The notes under the pieces were generated by a model. That model did not search any database and was not told where the DNA came from. It saw nothing but the letters and a program-made list of their open reading frames with translations. A stretch of DNA of 64,000 nucleotides from Agrypnia vestita (taxonomy: Eukaryota > Arthropoda > Insecta > Trichoptera > Phryganeidae). Below are positions 24,421-35,929 of the stretch, in pieces. The stretch lies in the NCBI GenBank assembly GCA_016648135.1, contig JADDOH010010254.1, positions 1 to 64,000 of the forward strand. Direction: 5' to 3'. The position numbers and the translations under genes are program-made. The number at the start of each line of letters is the position of its first letter. The first letter of the stretch is position 1.

Positions 24421-24544
24421 GCGCGTGCACTAAGTGTATTAAAGCAAAACTACGTATTTTTATTTTGTATGTATGTATATTTACGTAAAAAATCGAAATT
24501 AAATATTTAATTGAATATTATGATATATTGATTTATCCTAATTA

Positions 24545-25232
24545 TAATAATTTCGTCGTCTGTCTGTCCCGTTCCTTCGTGTAATAGTCCGTAATTTCGT
24601 TCGAATTCACGGTTAAAAAAACGAAATTAAACGGCCGGAGATGGGGCTTGAACCCCGAGCGAGCGAACTCGAATGCGGAGACCTACGGAAGTTGCCACCA
24701 TCGCGTGTGCGGGACCCTTAAAAATTAGACTACATATGTGTAGTAGTAGTAGTGGTAGTAGGAGTAGCTTGTTGGTCTTGTGGTTAGGACACTCGCCTCG
24801 TGATCCAAAGATCGCGGGTTCGAACCTCACTCCAGACTAGCAAGTTAGTCCTATTTTTATAGCACAAGCGTTTAGCTTAGTTTGGAAATAGTAAGAATAT
24901 TGATGGGACATGTATTCCGTGTTCACATCTCTATTTTATTTAAAAAAAATAAAAAATGTAGAAGAGGCCGGAAATTTTTCTCTCATTAAAAAAAAATATT
25001 TTGACGTCTATTTTATTTATAATATTAATTATTTAATAGTCGCGTTAGTTTTACGCACGCACAATCGCCACAATCGCCAGGGTTTAAAATAGTAGGCGCC
25101 ATTAACTGCCGGAGAAAAGGTGTTCAAATATTTTGATAAAAGTCGTTATTATTATTTCACGGGTGTCGACTATAAATAAATATTTTTTAGGAACCGGCAT
25201 GCAAAAGTATCGTCATTTTTAACGGGTTACAG
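24545..25232 (+). repeat. Interspersed repeat, Helitron-like end, interrupted by a SINE
   Basis: The 5' part GTCTGTCTGTCC...CTTCGTGTAAT and the 3' part CATTTTTAACGGGTTACAGATAGT recur at 49075-49383, where the terminus is the canonical-looking GGGTTACAGCTAG followed by T. The 3' CTAG is mutated to ATAG here. A tRNA-SINE has inserted at 24762-24957. Helitron membership is inferred from the CTAG|T ending only. Confidence 0.4.
24762..24957 (+). mobile_element. tRNA-derived SINE, copy 2
   Basis: The least mutated head of the family in this window: CTTGTGGTTAGGACACTCGC, then the perfect B box GGTTCGAACC (24818-24827). The body and ATCTCTATTTT-A-rich tail follow. Preceded by a GTAGTAGTAGT microsatellite. 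Pol III promoter boxes look intact. Confidence 0.88.
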
Positions 25233-25969
25233 ATAGTATATAAATAAAACACTTGTATAAAATCTGTAGTTCTCGAATCTAGTAGTGTATACTTCAACTC
25301 AAAAGTGGTCTTATACGAGTATTTCATTTATATATAAAACAATCACGTCATTCCAAAAAATTAATTCGAAATCAATAAATAATATAATTATGATATACCT
25401 ATTAGTATCTGAATAATATCATAATATTTGTGATAGGAATATAACGAAACATATCGGTTATTTCGATTTTTTCAAATACACCTAAAAGTGAAAGACACAC
25501 CAAACTTCAATGTATTCACTGCACGCCCCTGCGTGTTAGGTCGTCTCTTCTTAAGTCTGCTATTTTAATAATCTTTGAGAAGATTCCCATTCAACAAAGT
25601 ATGGAGCTCACATTGTAGCGTCATAGCCAAAATTTATTTTGTAAAACTGGCCCAAAGATACACTTCAAACTTTCCTTTTAAAAACACACATCCTCATTTT
25701 TCCTGGTTGGTGCCCATGTCTCAGATGCGGTCCCACGGTAAAAGCAAGCACGCTGTGCAACCTCTATTGATGGCAAATAAACACTTTAGTGTTGATAGCT
25801 ACAAACGCGTACTAGCGAGACAGTAATATCTTGTTGCTCCAACACGGCAGCGCGCTGGGCACCTACTCCAATATACTCAATGTTTACTGCGTCACGTATG
25901 CTTTATAAATTTACACGTGAGAATTTTCGGTTAATTAGTATTTAATTTAAAATTGTAATTGGTACTAAC

Positions 25970-26139
25970 TTGAACACCGGCAGTGGCATATCGATGTTGT
26001 GCGTGGCCAGCCCTTTGCGTCGGTCGCCCGCCATGTCTGCTAGCCTCGCGAAGTCGGTATCCTGGTCAGCCAGGCGAGCGGACTTTCTAGACTCCAGAAG
26101 GCGGACTTCTTCCAGACGTTTCCGCAGTTCCATCGGCAT
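25970..26139 (-). CDS. Internal exon of an unidentified minus-strand gene
   Basis: On the minus strand a pyrimidine-rich acceptor (TCTTTTTCTAG) precedes 26139, and a GTTAGT donor follows 25970, giving a 170-bp exon (phase 0 in, phase 2 out). The 56 codons begin MPMELRKRLEEVRLLESRKS, contain ARLADQDTDFARLADMAGD and end THNIDMPLPVF. G+C and CpG are far above the AT-rich flanks, as expected for conserved coding DNA. The first half is charged and helix-prone. The leading Met is probably not the start codon because a splice acceptor abuts it. I do not recognise the family; the partner exons appear to lie outside the window or were missed. Confidence 0.55.
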
Positions 26140-26149
26140 CTAGAAAAAG

Positions 26150-28240
26150 ATGTAAGTTGATATTTTGAAACCGTACGTGAATTATGTATATATGCTCTAA
26201 TAAAAACACAATATTCATCAATTCACCACCTGTCTAAAACTCAAACAACACATATTTTTTAAGCTTTATTTTAAACTGACTTACCCGCGTGGCTTCGCAG
26301 GCGTAGATTTTAAGTAACTTTTAGTATTTTTTCATCAATTTGTGTATTTACCTTTTAACACGTAGATATATGTCGTCGCGGACTTTTTTATAGAACTTTA
26401 TGATTTATACAATTTCTCTAAAGAATTTATTTAAATATCTCTTAAGGCAGTGTTCGTAAAAAACGCATCGCTCGACTAATTTTTATCTTTAACTCGATAA
26501 TTCTCTGTCTATACGGCATGATATACAACAATATTGTATACTTTATTTTATTTTATTTTTTATCAAGTAATTAAATAATATTTGTCATTAGTCTCTTTAT
26601 TATTAATTCATTGCCAGAAATTTTATGCATTTTATAATGTGATTCTTAAATATTATCCCATTTGTTGCATCTTTTATTTCCATTGGCAGTCTGTTATACA
26701 ATTAAGTAGATTATTTAATGGACCTCTGTCCAAATGAAGTTTTTGTGATCGGTATTGATAATTATTATAATTTTTATATTGGTGGATAAGTTCATTTTTT
26801 GCATATATAATATTTGCCAGATTGTCGAAACATCGAATTCTTTCAATATTTTTATTGACCTCTTTATAGACTTTTGTGCTCTAAAAAGTTGTTTGTAGTA
26901 TATGTTTATAACGTTGTATATTGTAAATTTTTCACATGTACTCGGTCTAAATAACAGGGGTTACTAAACCTCTCAATTTTCTTTTAAAAAAAATCTAATG
27001 GATTTTTAAAGGTCAATCGCGAATATTTTAAGGCAGAATTATTACTCGTACAGTTTACATTAATTAAAATATATACTGGTTATTGAATTATTAAATTATG
27101 AATATTGAAAATGGTTATTGAATTAAAGCAAGGGTCCAAGAGAGTATTAAACAGAAACATGAAGTAGATTGCCTATGAAAGGAGTCCTCACGTAAGAGCA
27201 AACATGTCTATATAAATAAAGGATAAGAGGGTTCTCGTAAGGGTTTTGTAGATATCCAAATATTGGTTGTTATGAAAGGTGTTTAGTTTTAAGGCTAATA
27301 ACTTTACCGGAAATTTTTTGAGAAATAATTTTCCAAAATAGTCGTAAAATTTTCCTAAATATAAAGTAATTTAATAGCGGAAGTAATTTCCTCTACAATT
27401 TATAGAATATCTTGTGAACATTTTACATAAAATAAAAAAGGAAACGTGCGGCTAAATGATTTATCAAGAGACTCGTAAATAATGTAACGAAAGCGCGGTG
27501 TAATTTACGCTAATTTTGTACTGCTATCTATTTATTTTTCACGTATCTGCAGATAGTACCTATTACAAGCTTATTTAAAACAGGAAATACGAATACTTTT
27601 ATAAACAGGAAAGCAGAAAAAATGGCTGTTACGCAGAATAATGTTTTACTTTTAATGGTTATTTCAAAATATCTTTAGTAGGTACGGTATTATTAAAATC
27701 AGAGAATTGACGGACGATTATGGCTTCAGCCCGATTAATCAAATAGGTCTTAATAATAATATTTGAAACAAACTGGTTGAAGGGAAACTGGTTCGACTTT
27801 TTAATATTTCCTCAATTCAGCGTCCGATCTTTGAAACCAGATTATTATTACTTGTCGATAATGTTTCGCAATTATTTCACACTTCGCAATTAATTATTAA
27901 ATTAATGAGCTACTGGGCAAAGGTGTTTAAAACTAACAGATTGTTAGTTCGTGTTTAAAAGTTAGTGTTTAAAACTCGTCATAAGAAGGACACGAAAGAC
28001 GTAAAAAGGACTCATTCTTATATAAAATTACCTACTGTACTCATTGGCATTACAGTGCTGTTATTTTTAAATTACTGTTTTCTTTTTGAAAAAATGTACT
28101 TTCAGAACAAAAAAAATCGTAAATCTACGTAATTCGTATTCCGATCTAATTTATCAATCTTCCTACTCGCAACGCAGTGGCGTAGCTATAAAATACCAGT
28201 TCAAAGAAATTATTAAAAATGTATTTCTATATATATCATA
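26150..28240. other. AT-rich stretch, no gene recognised
   Basis: Probably intronic to the gene carrying the 25970-26139 exon, or intergenic. The ACCCGCGTGGCTTCGC word at 26283 resembles ends of common insect repeats. No exon was seen. Confidence 0.3.
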
Positions 28241-28245
28241 TAGCT

Positions 28246-28345
28246 TCGGAACTGGAGAGAGCTGGCACTAGACCGAGATGAGTGGAGGAAAATTATTGAG
28301 GAGGCCAAGACCCACCAAGGGTTGTAGTTCCAAGAGTGATGATAT
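28246..28345 (+). pseudogene. RTE-type LINE 3' terminus
   Basis: The frame DRDEWRKIIEEAKTHQGL ends in TAG at about 28325, followed by a short GATGAT tail. This is the usual C-terminus of RTE-like ORF2 proteins. About 85 percent similar, by eye, to the minus-strand copy at 7322-7512. Confidence 0.6.
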
Positions 28346-28349
28346 ACGT

Positions 28350-30540
28350 CATTATTTATATATTCATATATTTTAAATACTAGATGCATACCTTTAAAAC
28401 AGTTATTATAATGTAAAGTTTAAATAGTTATTCATATACTATTCCATTATTTTATATAAGAGGTGAAAAACAGTAGCAAAGTTATATTCAAATAACAGCA
28501 TTATATTAAAATTATTTTTGTGTAGGATACAGTAGGTATCTATCACCTCTGACAATTATTTTCTCTTAAAAAATAACAATTCTGAAATTCAGAATGTGTT
28601 TTACACAAAAACCTTCTGTGCTGGAAAAATCTAGAAAGCAGATTCGGAATAAGCAGGAAAAATCTAAAAGGCACCTTTTTTAGTTCAAGTAACATTCAAA
28701 AATTTCAATTTTGTATATCAGTGTTATTTACCCTTGCCTTGAGCAGCTTTAATCGACTTTTGTCCATCTGAAAGTAGCCGCGTATTTTCGTTATGTTGAG
28801 GTGATGTCTATATGGTGATTATATATACAGTAACAGAGCTAGTCCATAATGTTTTACAGGTAGATTTCTGCCTGTTCTACGAGTTGACAATGTTCAAACA
28901 ACAATATCAACGCTTACGGAAAGGCTTGCATCATTTTATTTGACTTGTATTAAAACGAATGAATTTATAATATTTGTTACAAATAACTTTTGACAGTCAA
29001 CTTTTTACACAAGATAAATAATAAATATTGCAATCTTTGTAGTCGTCGATTTTAGAACATTTTCGACTCATAATTTGAGCAGGAATCTAACTGTAAATTA
29101 TTGAAGACTAGTTCTGTCACAACCTTATATCTATATTATTAAGTCCTACTGAAACAGAACGTAACCATTCTTTTATAAAATAGATAGTGTGAATCTTTAG
29201 TTTTATGAGCGCGGCCAGATATGGAAAAAAAATAACGGCATCTACTTTGAAAACATTAATCTAAAAAAACTATAATAACATCATTTATCGAAAAACGGGT
29301 ACACGCAATTTCTCCATTAATTTTACTTCATGCCCACTTTGTTATGATATGATACATTTTTAAACGGATAAAATTGAATTAGAGTTTATCCACAAATTTA
29401 GTTCCCTTCCGTGTTATAAACAATTAGTTATTATAATTAGGTAATTAAGAATATTTACGTGTAACACTAATCAGTTCCATGTACCGAGCACACATCTTCA
29501 TTCCGTACCCTGTAATTAGGTTAAACGAAGGCTGCTTCGTTCGGAATAATCGGTCTGGGTAAAATAATTATAGTGTTGCACCAGGAAATTGATAGCTTCA
29601 CACTCTCTTGTACGTGTTTACTTATTTGTTGTCGTTATAGAAATGAATTATTAATGAAATGAAGAGATTATTACAACTAAATGTAATTTATTTATTTATT
29701 TTATAAAATCACATTTTTAAGGAAATTGTCTCATATTTAATAAAAATATAATGATAAAAATGTATATTATAAATGTATTCTCATTGCCTAAAATATTATA
29801 TTATTTTTTGTAAATTCGTTAGTGCATTCTACTAGACCTAAATAATTGCCTATCCATTCATAAAAATACCTCACACTCATTACCATGGTGTCGACCACAG
29901 AGTATAAAAATGTACAAAGATGAACGAAATTAGTACTTTAGGATAGGAGCCGAAGGCCGGGTTGTGTCAAGTTGCATTACAACAAAAGTTCGTTAAAAGC
30001 ACAGATTTTACGGAAACGAGTTGTTTGGTTGGTGGAGAACGCAAAAATCTATGCTTTAAACGAACTTCTACTTAAGAGGCTCTTATACCTTCAATGTTGG
30101 AATTAGTTTAATCACTTCCCGCTAAAAATGGCGCTAGTTTCGCTCAAACATGTATTATTTAAGCACAAAAAACGATATCGAGAAATATACAATACTATAA
30201 AACGAAATAGAAATGTGCAAACTTTAACGCCTGACCTTTTAACTACGTAGTGCTACGTACGTAACCCTTTCTACATGAACGTAAGTTTTGCAAGTTTGGC
30301 GAAATTTTTCTCTACGATAATTATTCGATCCTTATATTAGAGATGTCACAAAGCCGGCCGTAATTCAATGGATATTGTATCTTTCTGAAATTTCACTCAA
30401 AATTTGCTTTTTTATGCTATTTTTCTGATTTTTAAGAAAAACATTTTTTAAGATCTCCATTACATGTAACATGTCATTGTGTGAATTTATACTATATTTT
30501 TTATTGTTTTATAACATTTTGTTTAATATCAATGTTAAAT
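28350..30540. other. AT-rich stretch, no gene recognised
   Basis: No coding exon, TIR pair or SINE could be supported here. Positions 30110-30300 are slightly less AT-rich and contain TTCCCGC; a regulatory role is not demonstrable. Confidence 0.3.
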
Positions 30541-30610
30541 AATTCAAATATATTCAAGTTTGGGTTTACTGGGGTATTATGCCGTGTTGTTACGACCTTT
30601 CGGGCCGACG

Positions 30611-30641
30611 TTTCGGATCCCATTGCAGGGTCCATCATCAG
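30611..30641 (-). ncRNA. Hammerhead-ribozyme-like motif, minus-strand PLE copy
   Basis: Reverse complement reads CTGATGA (30641-30635), a stem GGA.CCC-TGCAAT-GGG.TCC with one bulged A, then GAAACGTC. It matches the + strand copy at 33626-33657 base for base in the core. Confidence 0.65.
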
Positions 30642-30706
30642 GGCTGATGTGTTGTCTTGAATGTTGGTGTTGTGGTTAAGTATCGGCTTGCAATACCGTG
30701 CCGAAG

Positions 30707-31411
30707 TCATGATGTGTTTGTATTGTGTTGTATGTATGATTCATCTGTTGTCTGATCACTATCTCTGCGGAGTCTGCGACGAGAATGACTTTGAAGCGCC
30801 GGATACCAAGATGTTTTTAATTTGAGACCATCATCTCTATTAATGTTTATCGGATGCTTGTAGATTTCTAGTGCTTCCTTGATAAGACGCGCATGGTGAC
30901 TCTTAGGCTTTCCAAGGATTTTCGGTTCGAATGCAAAATGATGGCCGGTATCCAGAAAATGCTCAGCCAGTGCTGATTTTTCTGGATGACCGAGTTTGCA
31001 TGCCCGTTTGTGCTCGTTGACCCTTTTGGAAATGGTACGCGCCGTTTGCCCCACGTATACTTTATCGCAGTCTTGACAATCGAGTCTATACACACCGTCC
31101 GTTTCTAAGCGATCTCGATCCTTTGCTGATCTCAACATATCTTTAATTTTGAAGTTGGCACCAAAAACTGTCTTAATGTCTCTTTTCTTGAGAGCTCTGG
31201 CAATTCTGTCTGTAACGCTTTGGACAAAAGGCAGAAAGGCGATGCCTTTGCACTCAGGTTCTGTATGTTTTTCAGGGCGAACAGACCTCGTACTTATGAC
31301 GCGTTGTATCTGTCGCTTCTGGTAACCATTGCCTTCCAGTGCGTCGCTGAGTGTTATCATTTCCTCTTGTAGATATTCATCTTGGCATATCCTTTTGGCC
31401 CTCGTGGCCAA
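30707..31411 (-). pseudogene. PLE C-terminal half: connector + GIY-YIG nuclease
   Basis: The 234-codon frame covers the C-terminal third of the PLE protein: ATRAKRICQDEYLQEEMITL at the start, GVYRLDCQDCDKVYVGQT (GIY-YIG) in the middle, and HNTNTS at the end. Compared with the full copy it differs by single residues such as K for N in KKRDIKTV, R for L in NEHKRACK and L for F in RRRLRRD. The RT domain is absent, so it cannot retrotranspose on its own. Confidence 0.85.
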
Positions 31412-31460
31412 AGTGTTGATGAGACCTCTTTTTTGAGCAGGATGATGGTAGGTAGGTAGG

Positions 31461-33560
31461 ATGATGAGTGGTACATTGAATTACGAAGATTGGACGAAAG
31501 TGGACAAAATGACGTCAATGCAAGCGTGGCGTAACAAACAATTGGTGGAGACTCGGCAAAAACGGAAATTTGAGTCACTCAGCCGACATAAGAAAAGCTC
31601 AACTAAGGAGCTGGATTCTACCAAAGTGGTCAAAAATTTATCCAGCCTTTCATTGGACAAGGCCGCGATATCAGTTTTAGCTAAAGGTTTGAATTTCGCC
31701 ATAGCACCAAAAAGCATTCCAGTTGACGACATAATCTGCGGCGTAGAAGCGGCATTGCGCAAGATTCCAGTGGCCATCGCAGAAGAAATTAGACAGGATA
31801 CATGCGCTATATTAAGAAAGGCTAAGCCTCCGCGTCCCAATATATCCAAAGAGGAACACGCAGCTATAAAGAGCCTTCGCGCAAACGAAGAGATCCTGAT
31901 TCTTCCAGCAGATAAAGGCAATGCCACAGTGATTTTGGACCAAGTAGACTACATAGCGAAGATGCGGGGACTTTTGGAAAGCAGCACTTATAAGAAAATC
32001 AAAAAGAATCCAACGGATAGAATCGACAGAAAAACTAGGGAGCTGGTCAAAGCTTCCAGTATTCCAGCCGTTTTGCATTTCAAACTATTTGTGCAAGCGT
32101 CAAAAACACCAGCAATCTACGGGCTTCCCAAAATACATAAAGATGGAGTGCCACTAAGACCAATTGTAAGCGCAATAGGAGCGCCAACATACAAGCTGTC
32201 ACAATATTTGGCCGGTCTCCTACAGATGCAGACGGGGAAGACGTCCTCATGGGTGAAAGACTCAGCACACTTCGTCAATATGCTAAAAGAAATAAAGTGT
32301 GAAAGGGGTGATATACTAGTCAGTTTTGACGTCATATCCCTCTTCACTAATGTGCCTGTGGACGACGCTATGAGTTTGTTGGAAGAAATTTATGATGAAG
32401 ACATCTGCGCACTGTTTGAGCACTGCCTGACGAGTGGATACTTTTCTTTCCAAGGTGAGCTCTTCCAACAAGTGGAAGGCGTAGCGATGGGTAATCCACT
32501 TTCTCCGGTGATTGCTAACTTTTTTATGGAGAAATTCGAAGAAACAGCACTGGATACAGCATCCTTTACTCCGAAGGTCTGGTGGAGATACGTCGATGAC
32601 GTGTTTGCAATCTGGCCGCATGGTGAAGACAAACTAGGTGATTTTTTGGGACACCTTAATTCACTACATAAGAACCTGAAGTTCACCATGGAGATAGAGA
32701 AAGACAACGTGCTGCCTTTTCTTGATGTGGAAATAAAAAAGAAAGCCGATGGGAGTTTCGGACACAGAGTTTATAGGAAGCCTACACATACCAACCGTTA
32801 TCTACATGCGAACTCCCACCATCATCCTGCTCAAAAAAGAGGTCTCATCAACACTTTGGCCACGAGGGCCAAAAGGATATGCCAAGATGAATATCTACAA
32901 GAGGAAATGATAACACTCAGCGACGCACTGGAAGGCAATGGTTACCAGAAGCGACAGATACAACGCGTCATAAGTACGAGGTCTGTTCGCCCTGAAAAGC
33001 ATACAGAACCTGAGTGCAAAGGCATCGCCTTTCTGCCTTTTGTCCAAAGCGTTACAGACAGAATTGCCAGAGCTCTCAAGAAAAGAGACATTAATACAGT
33101 TTTTGGTGCCAACTTCAAAATTAAAGATATGTTGAGATCAGCAAAGGATCGAGATCGCTTAGAAACGGACGGTGTGTATAGACTCGATTGTCAAGACTGC
33201 GATAAAGTATACGTGGGGCAAACGGCGCGTACCATTTCCAAAAGGGTCAACGAGCACAAACTGGCATGCAAACTCGGTCATCCAGAAAAATCAGCACTGG
33301 CTGAGCATTTTCTGGATACCGGCCATCATTTTGCATTCGAACCGAAAATCCTTGGAAAGCCTAAGAGTCACCATGCGCGTCTTATCAAGGAAGCACTAGA
33401 AATCTACAAGCACCCGATAAATATTAATAGAGATGATGGTCTCAAATTAAAAACATCTTGGTATCCGGCGCTTCAAAGTCATTCTCGTCGCAGATTCCGC
33501 AGAGATAGTGATCAGACAACAGATGAATCATACATACAACACAATACAAACACATCATGA
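31461..33560 (+). CDS. Penelope-like element polyprotein, RT + GIY-YIG endonuclease
   Basis: An uninterrupted 699-codon ORF. After a Lys/Arg-rich N-terminus, the RT begins around residue 140. Visible motifs: LPADKGNATVI (about 151-161), YGLPKIHKDG (about 219-228), LVSFDVISLFTNVP (about 288-301), EGVAMGNPLSPVIANFFME (about 338-356), the catalytic YVDD at 377-380, and PFLDVEI (about 424-430). A linker leads to the GIY-YIG nuclease: GVY at 571-573, YVG at 584-586, with the paired cysteines between. ATG at 31461 is the first in frame after the junction with the inverted copy. Family knowledge: PLE proteins prime reverse transcription at the target and lack an APE endonuclease. The intact frame and near-identical neighbour imply a recent, possibly active lineage; about 700 residues may be slightly short of the longest relatives, so the true N-terminus could be truncated. 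Confidence 0.93.
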   Translation: MMSGTLNYEDWTKVDKMTSMQAWRNKQLVETRQKRKFESLSRHKKSSTKELDSTKVVKNLSSLSLDKAAISVLAKGLNFAIAPKSIPVDDIICGVEAALRKIPVAIAEEIRQDTCAILRKAKPPRPNISKEEHAAIKSLRANEEILILPADKGNATVILDQVDYIAKMRGLLESSTYKKIKKNPTDRIDRKTRELVKASSIPAVLHFKLFVQASKTPAIYGLPKIHKDGVPLRPIVSAIGAPTYKLSQYLAGLLQMQTGKTSSWVKDSAHFVNMLKEIKCERGDILVSFDVISLFTNVPVDDAMSLLEEIYDEDICALFEHCLTSGYFSFQGELFQQVEGVAMGNPLSPVIANFFMEKFEETALDTASFTPKVWWRYVDDVFAIWPHGEDKLGDFLGHLNSLHKNLKFTMEIEKDNVLPFLDVEIKKKADGSFGHRVYRKPTHTNRYLHANSHHHPAQKRGLINTLATRAKRICQDEYLQEEMITLSDALEGNGYQKRQIQRVISTRSVRPEKHTEPECKGIAFLPFVQSVTDRIARALKKRDINTVFGANFKIKDMLRSAKDRDRLETDGVYRLDCQDCDKVYVGQTARTISKRVNEHKLACKLGHPEKSALAEHFLDTGHHFAFEPKILGKPKSHHARLIKEALEIYKHPININRDDGLKLKTSWYPALQSHSRRRFRRDSDQTTDESYIQHNTNTS

Positions 33561-33765
33561 CTTCGGCACGGTATTGCAAGCTGATACTTAACCACAACAC
33601 CAACATTCAAGACAACACATCAGCCCTGATGATGGACCCTGCAATGGGATCCGAAACGTCGGCCCGAAAGGTCGTAACAACACGGCATAATACCCCAGTA
33701 AACACAAACTTGAAGATTCTGAGTGGCCGTGAAAACCTAAGAACATTCTTATTGTTCTCCAACTC
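33561..33765 (+). repeat. PLE 3' untranslated region
   Basis: From the stop codon at 33558 to about GGCCGTGAAAACCTAAGAAC. It includes the hammerhead-like motif and recurs beyond the 86-bp inverted repeat at 49031-49070 (ATTCTGAAAGGCCGTGAAAA), identifying that site as the same PLE family. Confidence 0.7.
33626..33657 (+). ncRNA. Hammerhead-ribozyme-like motif of the full-length PLE
   Basis: CTGATGA (33626-33632) is followed by GGACCC-TGCAAT-GGGATCC, pairing with one bulged A, then GAAAC (33653-33657). The adjoining ACGT is self-complementary and ends in GTC, the usual cleavage triplet. GGC after it can pair with GCC before CTGATGA as stem I. This fits minimal type I hammerheads reported for PLEs, whose tiny stem III is thought to favour dimers. 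The fold was done by eye. Confidence 0.68.
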
Positions 33766-33936
33766 ATCACTGTACAATTTTGTGGGACACTTCAAACCGT
33801 GAATATAAAAATAAAATGATGTGAGGGCCAACAGCGTTCCTTAATATTGTCTTGCTTGGCTATGGAAGGCCCGATTATTTGTAATAACCAGTTGTTGTCA
33901 TTCGAGTGAAATTGACAAAAGATACCTCAGATATTC

Positions 33937-34262
33937 GAAGATCGCATAGAATATCCATTCTTCTTTCTCTTTGCAGTAAATAATTTCGCACCCACCACCT
34001 TTTTCTCCTCTTACGTTTCGATAAACTCGTTAAAATAAATAGATACGCAGCTGTCATCATAACCTCATCAGGCGACAAGTGTAAATAGATGCGCAGCTGT
34101 CATCATAACCTCATCGGGTGACATTTCCGCAACAAGTGATATGTGAATCCCGGTGTGTACACATCAAATGACTGCGTCATTGTCCCCGAAACACGAGCGT
34201 AGATGTCGATGCGACATGCCGCGCGGAATGTTTCGCGATTTGTCCCCTAGTGAGTACATGGC
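33937..34262. mobile_element. Partial second copy of the TTAA-flanked MITE
   Basis: Matches 18622-19090 of the first copy without its PLE/Tigger insert. The right terminus TCCCCTAGTGAGTACATGGC ends at 34262. The left TIR is missing. An internal unit of about 50 bp (AGCTGTCATCATAACCTCAT) is duplicated in tandem. Confidence 0.6.
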
Positions 34263-35574
34263 AAAACATAAACGAAACTTTAGAACGATTTTTTTTAAAT
34301 ATTGTCATTGGATTGTGGCTGTGAAAGATATATATATAACACTTGAAAATGAGTTGTCAATTTATTTTAACTTACATCATGTGACACAAATTTAATCAGA
34401 GCACTGTTCTTAATTCATACCAACTTCGTAATTCGTACTTCCTGAATATTTCACAAATACAAAAGTAGCCACTTTTCTATTTCACTTCACTCTCGCACGT
34501 CTTTGGTTGTGACGTATCAAATCGCGTATTTGTTGTTATGCCGTAGTATTTGTATATCTTGGTTCCATACAATTGTGACGCACATACTTGTGTTAGTGAA
34601 ATGACTTGTTTTGGCGGGAATTTAAAATGTTGAATTTCTAAATCATTTTTATACTCTTAATACATAAATATGTATATACAAAAACTTTTTTTTTTTAGAT
34701 CAAACTAAAGATTATTCTTCTTCTTTTGTTAGATCCTTGATCTGAATTAACAGTTTAGTCCTGGTCTTATTCTATAAAAAAAATTAAATTTCCCTATTAC
34801 AAAAACATATGTAGGTACACATTTTTGTTAGTTTTTACAAATATATTTTTTTTTCAATAATTTTTATTAACAGAAAGCAATAGTAGTAGTTGTGTCCTAT
34901 AAGACTTGTTTAAGGTCCAGTAAAAAATTGGTGATAATGTAAATTCTACAATTATAATTGGATACAAAATGTGGATTTTTCTTTACTGTTTATATGAAAT
35001 GGGACTCATTATCTCGATTGCATCAAGATAATTTTGAAAATAGCCCAGAATGGTGTGCCAAATGGCGAAAGAAACTTAAAATGTAAAAGGAGGATGGGAT
35101 ATATCATTGGAAAGGTTTTTTTTTATGTACTTGCATTATTGTTGTGACGGGAAGTCTCAAATCGCTGTGTGAAAAAAGTTATTGCACAATAAAGCCAGAC
35201 TTGAGCAATAATAAAATTTTTTTTTTCAACATTTCATCATAAAATGGTATAAAAACAAGCAATACTTATTATGATGGTACAATGTTTCGGTGTCACGGAC
35301 AGTATCAACTGTGGCCCTGATAAGGGCCTTTTCAGAAGTTAACGAAGGCGAGCTTCATGGCTCCACATGGTCACTACGATGGAGTGGGACCGATGACGTA
35401 ATCTTGAATGCGTGCGATCGGCCCGCATAGCCGGTGACGTCAGGACCGCTGCAGCCACTGACTGACGAAAAGGCATCATGAATTTTGTTTATTTGTTTAT
35501 TTATGGGTGAGCAGCTTGTGGGCTGATATACCCCAGGTTTTCTACAATGTCATTTATGTCAATTGAACAGTACT

Positions 35575-35725
35575 AGAAAAAAAAATCAGTACCATTACAT
35601 ACATATTTAAAAAAAAAGCAGAGAAAAGAGGAAAAAGAAAAGAAAAAAGAAAAAAAAGAAAAAAAAAGAAAAAAAAAGAAATAAAAAGAAATAAAAAAGA
35701 AAAAAAAATGAAAAAAAAAAAAACA
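35575..35725. repeat. Polypurine (A/G) tract
   Basis: About 150 nt of almost pure A and G (AAAAAGAAA units) on the + strand. The minus-strand frame of repeated F/S residues is an artefact. Such tracts can form triplex DNA. Confidence 0.85.
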
Positions 35726-35929
35726 GTTTCCTAGCGTCTCACATGACCGGGGTGTAAGCCCGCTCAGAATCAGAGTCTTGTCGCACAAGACATGAAGGGG
35801 CGCGCGGATGTCTAGCCGGGCGTTCCTTATGATGACTGGCAGATAACATGTATAAATACCTATTGGGTGTATTTATAGAAACATTTCACTGCTTGTGTTT
35901 ACACAAAGAAAATGGGCGGCGAGATTTAA

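Larger units (their letters stand above)
30543..31445 (-). mobile_element. 5'-truncated inverted copy of the PLE
   Basis: On the minus strand this segment repeats the + strand PLE from the ACCATCATCCTGCTC block (32817 in the full copy) through the GIY-YIG coding region, the stop and the hammerhead region. It abuts the full-length copy head-to-head at about 31445. Only a handful of differences were seen over about 700 coding bases, so the two copies arose almost together. Head-to-head or tandem partial copies are characteristic of Penelope-like insertions. Confidence 0.85.

Noticed and set aside
24770..24840. tRNA gene on the + strand (A box and B box present)
   Set aside because: The head lacks a closed acceptor stem and CCA-side partner, and the same unit recurs six times with a shared body and A-tail, so it is a SINE.
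31481..32707. Minus-strand frames of 60-148 codons
   Set aside because: These are antisense shadows of the PLE ORF.
34600..34640. E2F-like site TTTTGGCGGGAA as a promoter
   Set aside because: A single motif match with no adjacent first exon or other promoter evidence.
35573..35788. Phe/Ser-rich minus-strand frame
   Set aside because: It translates a polypurine tract.
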